This document shows, in pieces, positions 1-6,159 of a stretch of 8,445 nucleotides of DNA. The notes under the pieces were generated by a model. That model was not told the origin of the DNA and ran no database searches. It saw nothing but the letters and a program-made list of their open reading frames with translations. The translations under genes and the position numbers were made by a program. The stretch is from Chloroflexota bacterium. Its GTDB lineage: Bacteria; Chloroflexota; Anaerolineae; CG2-30-64-16. The stretch spans positions 1-8,445 of the forward strand of contig JAKPQT010000100.1 in NCBI GenBank assembly GCA_029555885.1, given 5' to 3'. The number at the start of each line of letters is the position of its first letter. The stretch's first letter is position 1.

Positions 1-1001
1 ATGTTGTCGGCCATGCCGCCATCCACCGAGACGTAGGTGCGGATGCCGGGGATTTCCTTGCGCGCGCCCACCCGGTAGAGGGCCACGGCCGCGGGCGCGA
101 TGAGCGACCGGCCCGGCTCCAGGACTAGGTGGGGCAGCGGCAGGCCGTGCTCCGCACAGGCCGTGACGACCGCGCGCGCGAGCTCCGCAACGTAGGGCTT
201 GATCGGCGCTTCGGGATCAGCCGCGGTCATCGGCACGCCCCATCCGCCGCCCGGGCTGAGCTCCCGGAGTTGGAAGCCGTGACGCTCGTGCATCTGCGCG
301 GCGAAATCGGCCAGCCGGCACGCGGCCAGCGCCAGCGCATCCGGCTCATAGATTTGCGACCCGATGTGGCTGTGGAACCCAACTAGCGCCAGGGCCGGCT
401 GGCCCAATGCCGCAACGACAGCCCGCTCCGCATCGCCCGACGCGATGGAGAAGCCGAACTTGGTGTCTTCCTGGCCAGTCTGGATGTGCGCGTGCGTGTG
501 AGCGCTGACGCCGGGCGCGAGCCGGAGCCATATGGAGATGGGCTTCGCAGCGGGCCGAGACGCAGCCAACTCGGCCAGCAGGGCCAGCTCGTGGAAGTTG
601 TCCACCACGATGCGGCCGATGCCGCTGTCGAGCGCATAGGCCAGCTCATCGCGCGACTTGTTGTTGCCGTGGAAGTGGATGCGGTCAGCGGGAAAGCCGG
701 CCTGCAGCGCGACGTACAGCTCGCCGCCGGACACCACATCCAGGTCGAGGCCCTCTTCCGCGATGAGCTGTGCGAGCGCGGTGCAGAGATATGCCTTGGC
801 CGCATAGGCCGCCTGCGCGGTGGCAGGATAGTGGGCCGCCAGGGCCGCACGGTACTCGGCGGCGCGGCCGCGCAGCGTGGCTTCATCGAAGATGTAGAGC
901 GGCGTGCCGTAGTCGCGCGCCAGTGCGGTGACCGGGATGTCGCCCAGCGAGAGCAGGGCCTGTTCGTCCAGGCGGGCAGTGATAGGCCAGAGTTTGTCCA
1001 T
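1..1001 (-). CDS. lysA: Diaminopimelate decarboxylase, N-terminal 333 residues (3' end outside window)
   Basis: Decarboxylates meso-diaminopimelate to L-lysine, the last step of the DAP pathway; a PLP-dependent cytosolic enzyme of the fold-type III (alanine racemase-like barrel) group. Seen in the translation: AYAAKA with the Schiff-base lysine at residue 69, HGNNK near 111-115, HSHIGSQ at 210-216, the glycine-rich phosphate-binding PGGGWG at 250-255, EPGRSL at 295-300 and DGGMADN at 327-333. These order exactly as in LysA. The family is usually about 420 residues, so roughly 90 C-terminal residues, including the Cys-Glu-Ser active-site motif from the partner subunit, lie beyond the left edge. 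The ATG at 1001-999 is preceded by AAGGA (1011-1015 on the other strand) at 9-base spacing. It is transcribed divergently from the tetR cluster. The related arginine decarboxylase and PLP carboxynorspermidine families are less likely given the HSHIGSQ and EPGRSL context. Confidence 0.96.
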   Translation of the reverse strand, partial: MDKLWPITARLDEQALLSLGDIPVTALARDYGTPLYIFDEATLRGRAAEYRAALAAHYPATAQAAYAAKAYLCTALAQLIAEEGLDLDVVSGGELYVALQAGFPADRIHFHGNNKSRDELAYALDSGIGRIVVDNFHELALLAELAASRPAAKPISIWLRLAPGVSAHTHAHIQTGQEDTKFGFSIASGDAERAVVAALGQPALALVGFHSHIGSQIYEPDALALAACRLADFAAQMHERHGFQLRELSPGGGWGVPMTAADPEAPIKPYVAELARAVVTACAEHGLPLPHLVLEPGRSLIAPAAVALYRVGARKEIPGIRTYVSVDGGMADN

Positions 1002-1037
1002 GGGTGAGGTTCCTTGGTGGTCGAGCAAGCGGGTACC

Positions 1038-1066
1038 AGTATATGTGTGGGGGGCAGTTGCGTCAA
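1038..1066 (-). promoter_or_regulatory. lysA promoter
   Basis: Read on the minus strand there is TTGACG (1066-1061), a 17-base spacer and TATACT (1043-1038), close to the sigma-70 consensus. The predicted transcript would start near 1031, giving a leader of about 30 bases that contains the AAGGA ribosome-binding site. Such a short leader leaves no room for a lysine (L-box) riboswitch. Confidence 0.75.
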
Positions 1067-1117
1067 ACCGCCTGCACGCGGGGGCGCGTTATTGTCGTTA
1101 TAGACGGACGCGGCCAT

Positions 1118-1219
1118 CGCGAATAAGCGAATGATCCCTCGAATACGCGAATAGGGCCCCTGCGGCGCGCGGGATTCGCTTATTCGCGCCGCGCCTGCAG
1201 GGGCATTCGGTTATTCGTG
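1118..1219. repeat. Array of four 15-bp CGAAT-rich repeats in two inverted pairs
   Basis: Two plus-strand copies lie at 1118-1132 (CGCGAATAAGCGAAT) and 1138-1152 (CTCGAATACGCGAAT). Two inverted copies lie at 1174-1188 (an exact reverse complement of the first) and 1205-1219 (CACGAATAACCGAAT when read on the minus strand). Each copy has CGAAT twice at an 8-base period; a ninth CGAAT is at 1247-1251. Copies 1 and 3 could pair perfectly over 15 bp. Copies 2 and 4 could pair with help from GCCCCTGC (1156-1163) with GCAGGGGC (1197-1204) and GGCGCG (1164-1169) with CGCGCC (1185-1190). The two foldings interlock and cannot both form as simple hairpins. The array sits about 51 bp behind the lysA -35 and 52 bp behind the tetR -35. 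The rest of the 1002-1337 gap holds only the two promoters and the palindrome; no coding potential is supported. The function is unknown: operator array, dispersed repeat family or structural element. Confidence 0.8.
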
Positions 1220-1271
1220 GATGGTCTCGGCATCCAACGCCTATTGCGAATTCCACCGCCTGCAACCCGAC

Positions 1272-1301
1272 TTGACAAGCTGCGCTGCGATGTGGCATAA
1301 T
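1272..1301 (+). promoter_or_regulatory. Promoter of the tetR-SDR-degV-P450 cluster
   Basis: A perfect -35 TTGACA (1272-1277), an 18-base spacer and a -10 CATAAT (1296-1301) preceded by TG at 1293-1294, which makes it an extended -10. The predicted start of transcription is around 1307-1309, inside the palindrome at 1305-1318. This is the strongest plus-strand promoter-like sequence I see and the only clear one ahead of the four-gene cluster. Confidence 0.8.
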
Positions 1302-1304
1302 CAA

Positions 1305-1318
1305 ACCGACCGGTCGGT
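1305..1318. promoter_or_regulatory. Probable TetR operator, perfect 14-bp palindrome
   Basis: ACCGACCGGTCGGT is its own reverse complement; the repeat continues to the right as CGG, giving a possible extra overlapping half-site. It begins 3 bases after the -10 and covers the expected transcription start, 19 bases ahead of the tetR start codon. Short perfect palindromes in this position are typical binding sites of TetR-family repressors that control their own gene, so binding here would block initiation. The assignment to this particular TetR is an inference from position. Confidence 0.75.
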
Positions 1319-1337
1319 CGGAATCTGTGGAGGTGAA

Positions 1338-1943
1338 ATGACGTCCCAGCATCGCAGCGAAGAAACCCACGCGCGCATCCTCAAGGCTGCGGCGGAGTGC
1401 TTCATGCGCGAGGGGTATGACGCGACGGGCGTGGCCGAAATCTGCACGCGCGCAGGGGTCAGCAAGGGCGCGTTCTACCATCACTTCCCGACCAAACAGG
1501 CCGCCTTCCTCGCCCTGTTCGAGCACTGGCTGCACGGGCTGGAGGCTTCGCTTCAGATGGCGCGCCTGCCCGGCCAGACCGTCCCGGAGCGGCTGGAGGG
1601 GCTGGCCGCCATGGCGGAGCAGGTGTTCGACCAGGCAAGCGGCCAAGTGCCGATGTTCGTGGAGTTCTGGCGGCAGGCGACGAAGGACCCCGGCGTGTGG
1701 CAGGCGACCATCGAACCCTATCGGCGCTTCCGGTCGTCGTTCGCGGCCCTCGTCAGCGAAGGCATCGCGGAGGGAACCTTACGTCCGGTGGACCCCAACC
1801 TGGCAGCCCAGGTGTTGGTATCGTTGGGCGTCGGGCTGGTGTTGCAGGGGGTGTTGGATCCGGGCGGCGCGGAATGGCACAGCGCGACCCGGCAGGCCAT
1901 CCGGCTGCTGCTGGATGGGCTTGCCGCAGACGAACATGCGTGA
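1338..1943 (+). CDS. TetR/AcrR-family transcriptional regulator (201 aa)
   Basis: An N-terminal TetR DNA-binding domain covers about residues 9-55. The helix-turn-helix runs through ATGVAEICTRAGVSKGAFYHHF (from residue 29), ending in the family's YHHFPTK hallmark. The C-terminal ligand-binding/dimerisation part (about 60-201) contains EFWRQATKDPGVW near 109-121 and resembles the C-terminal type of YfiR/BetI-like regulators; no ligand can be read from it. Length is normal for the family. The start at 1338 was chosen because GGAGGTG at 1329-1335 precedes it closely and the TetR domain begins soon after. An in-frame ATG at 1221 would add 39 residues encoded across the promoter and operator. It is first in a four-gene plus-strand cluster and is probably an autorepressor acting at 1305-1318, with a hydrophobic inducer suggested by the downstream genes (inference). 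Confidence 0.93.
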   Translation: MTSQHRSEETHARILKAAAECFMREGYDATGVAEICTRAGVSKGAFYHHFPTKQAAFLALFEHWLHGLEASLQMARLPGQTVPERLEGLAAMAEQVFDQASGQVPMFVEFWRQATKDPGVWQATIEPYRRFRSSFAALVSEGIAEGTLRPVDPNLAAQVLVSLGVGLVLQGVLDPGGAEWHSATRQAIRLLLDGLAADEHA

Positions 1944-1995
1944 ACTCCCCAGGATGTATTCCCTGACAGGCATCGTGATTCTTTTGCGGGGAGTT
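1943..1995 (+). promoter_or_regulatory. Possible stem hiding the SDR ribosome-binding site
   Basis: AACTCCCC (1943-1950) is exactly complementary to GGGGAGTT (1988-1995), with G-U pairs able to extend the stem by two bases outward; the loop is 37 bases. The right arm contains GGGGAG (1988-1993), the Shine-Dalgarno sequence for the ATG at 2001. The left arm touches the last base of the tetR stop codon (TGA, 1941-1943). A ribosome terminating on tetR would open this stem, which would couple translation of the two genes. An 8-bp stem over a 37-base loop could also arise by chance. Confidence 0.4.
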
Positions 1996-2000
1996 TGACC

Positions 2001-3806
2001 ATGAACGTACTGCTAACGGGTGCTTTCGGCAATGTCGGCGTGAGCACGCTCGAGGAGCTGCTGCGGCAAGGGCATCGCGTGCGCTGTTTCGACCTGCGCT
2101 CGCCAGCCAACGAACGGACGGCAAGGCATTATCGTGACCGGATCGAGGTGCTGTGGGGCGACTTGCGGCATCCGCAAGAGGTGGCAGCGGCCGTGGTGGG
2201 CCAGGACGTGGTCATCCACGTGGCCTTCATCATTCCCAAAATGTCGGCAACGGGCATCGAGTCCGAGCAGCAGCCGGCGCTGGCGGAGGCGGTCAATATC
2301 GGCGGCACGCGCAACTTGATCGGCGCGATGCAGCAGCAACCCGTCCCGCCGCGGCTCATCTTCACGTCCTCCCTGCACGTCTACGGCAGGACGCAGGACC
2401 TCCCCCCGCCGCGGACGGTGGCCGAGACGCCGCACCCCATCGAGCATTATGCCCGGCACAAGCTGGCGTGCGAGCAGCTAATCCGCACATCGGGTCTGAC
2501 CTGGGCCATCCTGCGCCTTGCGGCGACGTTCCCGATTGCGCTGAAGCTCGACCCGGGCATGTTCGACGTGCCGCTCGACAACCGGATGGAGTACGTTCAC
2601 ACGCGGGATGTGGGGCTGGCCCTGGCGAACGCGGTGTCGAGCGAGGACGTCTGGGGTAAGACGCTGCTCATCGGGGGCGGGCCGCGCTGCCAGCACATCT
2701 TTGGCGATATGGTGGCCCGCATCATGGGTGCGCTGGGGCTGCCGATGCTGCCGCAGGAGGCCTTTGCCACGGTGCCCTTTGCCACCGACTGGCTGGATAC
2801 TGCGGAGAGCGAGCGGCTGCTGCACTACCAGACACGGACGCTGGATGACTTCCTGCGTGATATGGTCCGGCTGATGGGCCCGCGGGCGCACTTCGTGCGC
2901 CTGTTCCGGCCCGTCGTGCGGCGCTCGCTGCTGCGGCAGAGCGTCCACTGGCGGCGCACGGTGGCCGCCGCGCAGGCACGGAAGGCGGACTGGGAGGGCA
3001 AGGTCGCGCTCATCACCGGCGCGTCGGGCGGCATCGGCGCGGCTGTGGCGCGCAGCCTGGCGCAGCAGGGCTTGCGGGTGGCGCTCGTGGGCCGTCGCGT
3101 CGAGCGGCTGGACCTGCTGGCCGACGAGATCGGGCGCGACGGGGGCCAGGCGTATGTGATTGCGGCAGACCTGACCGATGAGGCCGAACGCCAGCGGGTC
3201 ATCGAGGCCGCCGGTGCGTTGGGCGAGCTGGAGGTGCTGGTCAACTGCGCGGGCTTCGGCTGGTATGGCTTCGGCAGCGACATGGCGTGGCCGGTCGCGG
3301 CGCAGATGATCCAGACCAACCTGGCCGCGGTGGCGCACCTGACCCTGCTGGCGCTGCCCGCGATGCGGGCGTGCAACAGCGGCCATATCATCAACATCGG
3401 CTCGATTTCGGGCAGCCTGCCGATGCAGGGCATCGCGGTCTACTCGGCCACGAAGTCGTTCGTGGACAGCTTCACCACCGCGCTCTACCGCGAGCTGGTC
3501 GGGACGCGCATCCGGGTCAGCGTGGTGCGGCCGGGACCGGTGCGCACGGAGTTCTTCGACCGCTCGGAGCAACAGGCGGGCGGGCAGCGCATCCCGGCAG
3601 AGCGGTTTGCTGTCACGCCGGAAGCGGTGGGGCGCACCGTGGCCGGGCTGCTCCGGCGGCCGCGGCGCGTGGCCTACGTGCCCGGCTGGCTGGGGTTCGT
3701 GCCGTGGGTCGAGCCGCTGTTCGGCGGGCTGATCGACCGGCTGGGGCCGCTGCTGCTGCGGCGCTCGGCCTCGGCGCGCGGGCAGGCGATAGGGCCTGTA
3801 CACTGA
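2001..3806 (+). CDS. Two-domain fusion: extended SDR (epimerase-like) plus classical SDR oxidoreductase (601 aa)
   Basis: Residues 1-290 form an extended (atypical) SDR domain of the NAD-dependent epimerase/dehydratase type: TGAFGNVG at 6-13 (GxxGxxG), an acidic D31 after strand 2 consistent with NAD(H), FTSSLHVYG at 121-129 and the catalytic-type YARHK at 150-154. After a basic linker (about 291-330) comes a complete classical SDR, about 333-601: TGASGGIG at 339-346, VGRRVERL at 363-370 (paired Arg suggests NADP(H)), NCAG at 415-418, Ser468, YSATK at 481-485 and PGPVRT at 511-516. The C-terminal tail, VAYVPGWLGFVPWV (557-570) and onward, is hydrophobic and may sit on a membrane. All catalytic residues appear intact in both halves. 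The start at 2001 has GGGGAG 7 bases upstream; a TTG two codons earlier is less likely. There is no internal stop and no convincing ribosome-binding site at the linker, so this reads as a true fusion. Substrate unknown; it probably oxidises or reduces hydroxyl/keto groups on the same compound as the P450 (inference). Confidence 0.9.
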   Translation: MNVLLTGAFGNVGVSTLEELLRQGHRVRCFDLRSPANERTARHYRDRIEVLWGDLRHPQEVAAAVVGQDVVIHVAFIIPKMSATGIESEQQPALAEAVNIGGTRNLIGAMQQQPVPPRLIFTSSLHVYGRTQDLPPPRTVAETPHPIEHYARHKLACEQLIRTSGLTWAILRLAATFPIALKLDPGMFDVPLDNRMEYVHTRDVGLALANAVSSEDVWGKTLLIGGGPRCQHIFGDMVARIMGALGLPMLPQEAFATVPFATDWLDTAESERLLHYQTRTLDDFLRDMVRLMGPRAHFVRLFRPVVRRSLLRQSVHWRRTVAAAQARKADWEGKVALITGASGGIGAAVARSLAQQGLRVALVGRRVERLDLLADEIGRDGGQAYVIAADLTDEAERQRVIEAAGALGELEVLVNCAGFGWYGFGSDMAWPVAAQMIQTNLAAVAHLTLLALPAMRACNSGHIINIGSISGSLPMQGIAVYSATKSFVDSFTTALYRELVGTRIRVSVVRPGPVRTEFFDRSEQQAGGQRIPAERFAVTPEAVGRTVAGLLRRPRRVAYVPGWLGFVPWVEPLFGGLIDRLGPLLLRRSASARGQAIGPVH

Positions 3807-3830
3807 TATCGGGATGGGAGAAAGGCAAGC

Positions 3831-4694
3831 ATGATCGTTGTGACCGACCGGGGCGCGGATCTGTCGCCCCAACAGATGCAGGGACTGAAGATTCACTTTA
3901 CCCCCTTGACCATCACACTCGATGGCCGCTCATACATCAGCGGCGTCGACATCCAACCTGAGGAGTTCTATGCGCTGCTGGCTGCCTCGGAGGGGATGCC
4001 TACCACCTCGCTGCCTTCGCCAGGCGAGTTCATGGAGCTGTATCGCGAGCTGGCGAAGCAGGACCCGGACATCGTATCCGTCCATATCTCATCGGGGCTG
4101 AGCGGCACGTTCGAGACCGCGCGCGCTGCCGCCAAGATGGTGCCGGAGGCGAATATCACCGTCATCGACACCTTTACGCTGTCCGGCGCGGAGGGTTGGC
4201 AGGTGGAGGCCGCCGCGCGTGCGGCACAGGCCGGCTGGACGGCAGAGCAGATTGTCAAACTGACCGGTCAGGTGCGCGACGCGACCGAGACCATCTTCAC
4301 GCTGCCCGACCTGAAGTACCTGGTCCACGGCGGCCGCATCAGCCACATCAAGGGGCTGCTGGCGTCGATCCTGAACATCAAGCCGATCATCGGGGTGAGC
4401 AAACAGGACGGCAAGTACTTCCAGCGCAGCCGGGCGCGGTCCTTCAACGCGGCGCTGGCGAAGCTGGTGCACGTGGCGGCCGAGGACCATGCACCGGGCA
4501 CGGCGCTACGCGTCCAGGTCATGCACGCGAACAACCCCGAAGGCGCAGAAGAGCTGCGCCGCGCGATGGATGCCGAGTTCGATTGCGAATGGCTGCCGAT
4601 CAGCTCGATTGCGCCGGTGCTCGGCGCCCATACCGGCGCGGGCCTGGTCGGCATGGCGTATGCCGCGCGGGCCGCGTATCCTGCGCTGCCCTGA
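3831..4694 (+). CDS. DegV-family protein, probable fatty-acid-binding (287 aa)
   Basis: The full-length match to the DegV family begins with VTDRGADL at 4-11. It then shows PTTSLPSPGEF at 57-67, HISSGLSGTFETA at 85-97, VIDTFTLSGAEG at 111-122, LKYLVHGGRISHIKG at 161-175, LNIKPIIGV at 181-189 and the C-terminal APVLGAHTGAGLVG at 261-274. Family knowledge: DegV proteins bind a single fatty acid between two domains, and the FakB members present it to the kinase FakA for phosphorylation. The Thr/Ser of the PTTS and SSGLSG motifs and the His of the GAHTG motif lie where FakB proteins contact the carboxylate. No FakA-like kinase gene lies in the window. The ATG at 3831 follows GGGAG (3816-3820) and AAAGG (3821-3825), 24 bases after the SDR stop, so it is probably co-transcribed. 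Sitting between SDR and P450 genes, it may carry the hydrophobic substrate or product; that role is inference. Confidence 0.93.
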   Translation: MIVVTDRGADLSPQQMQGLKIHFTPLTITLDGRSYISGVDIQPEEFYALLAASEGMPTTSLPSPGEFMELYRELAKQDPDIVSVHISSGLSGTFETARAAAKMVPEANITVIDTFTLSGAEGWQVEAAARAAQAGWTAEQIVKLTGQVRDATETIFTLPDLKYLVHGGRISHIKGLLASILNIKPIIGVSKQDGKYFQRSRARSFNAALAKLVHVAAEDHAPGTALRVQVMHANNPEGAEELRRAMDAEFDCEWLPISSIAPVLGAHTGAGLVGMAYAARAAYPALP

Positions 4695-4712
4695 TTGGAG
4701 AGATGAGACCTC

Positions 4713-6032
4713 ATGAGCAAACCAGCACCCCCCATGCTGCCAGGGCTGCCCCTGATCGGCAACCTGCTGGACTTCCGCAGCGACCGCGCGGCGATGGTGC
4801 AGCGCGGGTATGAGAGGTATGGCCCTGTGTTTGGCTTCAAGCTCGGCCCGCAGCCTGTGGCCGCGCTGATCGGCCCGGAGCTGCAGCAGGTCTTCTTCAC
4901 CGAGACCGACAAGAAGCTGGCGATGGACAAGCCGTACCGCAGCCTGCGCGCCGCGTTCGGCAATGTCGCGTTCCTCGCGTCGAAGGAGACGTACCAGGAG
5001 CAGCGCCCCGTGCTGTACGCGCCCTTCACCGGGGCAAAGATGGTACAGTATGTCCGCATCATGCAGGATGTCATCCAGCGGTGGCTGGACGGCCTGGGCG
5101 CGGCGGGCGAGATGGAAATCAGCGGCGAAATCGGCCGGCTGGTACAGCGGGTGGCCGGCTATGCCCTGATGGGCGACGACTTCCAGCAAAAGGCCGGGCA
5201 GGAGTTCTGGGCGCTCTATGCCGAGCTGGGCAAGAGCATCGATCTGGCGACGCCGCCCGACTGGCCGCTGCCCAAGAACATCCGCCGCGACCGGGCGAAG
5301 AACCGGATGCGCGCCATCCTCGCGCCCATCATCGCAGAGCGGCGGCAGAACCCCGAGCGTTACGACGACTTCCTGCAGGACTTCGTCAACGCGCGGCTCA
5401 AGAACGGGGAGCTGATGGATGATGAGTCGATCAGCAGCCTGATTCGCGGGCTGATGTTTGCGGGGCATGAGACGACCGCGGGCCAGGCCGCGTGGACGGT
5501 CATCGAGCTGCTGCGGCATCCGGAGGCGCAGGCGCGGGTGCAGGCGGAAATCACGGAGCACCTGCCGCCGGGCACGCCCATCGACGGCGGCGTCATGCGC
5601 AAGATGCAGAACCTGGCCTGGTCCGTTCGCGAGATCGAGCGGATGCACCCGTCCGCCGACATCCTGATGCGCTATGCGGAGGAGGACCTGGAGGTCGGGG
5701 ACTACGTGGTGCCGAAGGGGTGGCTGGTGACGGTCGTCGCCGGGGTGGCGCACCGGCTGCCGACGCTGTTCCGCGACCCGGACCGGTTCGACCCGCTGCG
5801 CTATGCGCCGGACCGGGCCGAGGATGCGCAGCATCGGTTTGCGCTGATCGGCTTCGGCGGCGGGATGCATAAGTGCGCAGGGGTGAACTTTGCCAACAAC
5901 GAGATGATGATCATCACCGCGCTGCTGTTCCAGCAGTTCGACCTGGAGCTGTTGACGCCGGACCCGAAGCCGGTGTACGGGCTGGGCGCGGCGCGGCCGG
6001 AGCCGACGCGCGTGCTCTACCGGCGGAAGTAG
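4713..6032 (+). CDS. Cytochrome P450, soluble bacterial type (439 aa)
   Basis: Haem-thiolate monooxygenase that uses O2 and electrons from a redox partner. The N-terminus goes straight into the proline-rich PPMLPGLPLIGN (6-17), with no membrane anchor, so it should be cytosolic. I-helix AGHETT at 250-255 supplies the oxygen-activating acid/Thr pair. The K-helix ExxR is E307-R310 (REIERMHPSA), followed by DPDRFDPLRY at 355-364. The haem loop FGGGMHKCAG at 381-390 has Cys388 as the axial ligand. Length is normal. The haem-loop pattern and the MHP after ExxR recall CYP51/CYP120-like enzymes of sterol and isoprenoid metabolism more than camphor-type P450s. I cannot assign a CYP family, and the CYP51 I-helix signature is not clear. 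It starts 18 bases after degV with GGAG at 4697-4700. No ferredoxin or reductase gene is in the window, so electrons must come from elsewhere. Last gene of the cluster; convergent with the permease genes. Confidence 0.95.
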   Translation: MSKPAPPMLPGLPLIGNLLDFRSDRAAMVQRGYERYGPVFGFKLGPQPVAALIGPELQQVFFTETDKKLAMDKPYRSLRAAFGNVAFLASKETYQEQRPVLYAPFTGAKMVQYVRIMQDVIQRWLDGLGAAGEMEISGEIGRLVQRVAGYALMGDDFQQKAGQEFWALYAELGKSIDLATPPDWPLPKNIRRDRAKNRMRAILAPIIAERRQNPERYDDFLQDFVNARLKNGELMDDESISSLIRGLMFAGHETTAGQAAWTVIELLRHPEAQARVQAEITEHLPPGTPIDGGVMRKMQNLAWSVREIERMHPSADILMRYAEEDLEVGDYVVPKGWLVTVVAGVAHRLPTLFRDPDRFDPLRYAPDRAEDAQHRFALIGFGGGMHKCAGVNFANNEMMIITALLFQQFDLELLTPDPKPVYGLGAARPEPTRVLYRRK

Positions 6033-6081
6033 GGGCGGGTCGTGGCCTGGTCAACCACATCAGGCGTAACGGCATGCAGAA

Positions 6082-6159
6082 AACTGGAGTCGAGGCTTTA
6101 GCCGGTTGGGGTGTGTTTATACGTAGCCAGGCTATCCGGCTAAAGCCTCGACTCCGGTT
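6082..6159. repeat. REP-like inverted repeat, long hairpin between convergent genes
   Basis: GGAGTCGAGGCTTTAGCCGG (6086-6105) and its exact reverse complement (6136-6155) form a 20-bp stem. It extends through a T·G (U-G in RNA) position and three more pairs to 6082-6084 with 6157-6159, around a 30-base loop. Each arm also contains its own small palindrome, GGCT-TT-AGCC, preceded by GTCGA. A short hairpin behind a conserved GTxG-type tetranucleotide, in two head-to-head copies, is the arrangement of REP/BIME elements mobilised by RAYT (TnpA-REP) transposases. Lying between the P450 stop (6030-6032) and the permease stop (6160-6158), it could also work as a bidirectional terminator, but no run of T follows either arm. 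The remainder of the 125-base gap shows nothing else I can support. Confidence 0.8.

Noticed and set aside
1002..1037. Lysine riboswitch in front of lysA
   Set aside because: The promoter lies so close that the leader is only about 30 bases, far too short for an L-box, and no conserved L-box elements are visible.
383..1117. 244-codon minus-strand frame overlapping lysA
   Set aside because: Ser/Arg/Pro-rich out-of-frame product; the lysA frame through the same bases carries all PLP-enzyme motifs and its own promoter and ribosome-binding site.
1221..1337. N-terminal extension of the TetR protein from the in-frame ATG at 1221
   Set aside because: It would translate straight through the -35, -10 and palindrome, lacks a ribosome-binding site, and adds sequence with no TetR similarity; the ATG at 1338 has GGAGGTG in front.
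2870..3000. Separate second gene starting in the linker of the SDR fusion (for example ATG at 2874)
   Set aside because: No stop codon separates the domains and no Shine-Dalgarno-like sequence precedes the Met codons in the linker, so a continuous fusion is the simpler reading.
2478..3896. 472-codon open frame on the minus strand opposite the SDR fusion
   Set aside because: Composition (Arg/His/Pro/Gln-rich, no domain) marks it as a shadow of the SDR gene, whose frame has complete motifs in both domains.
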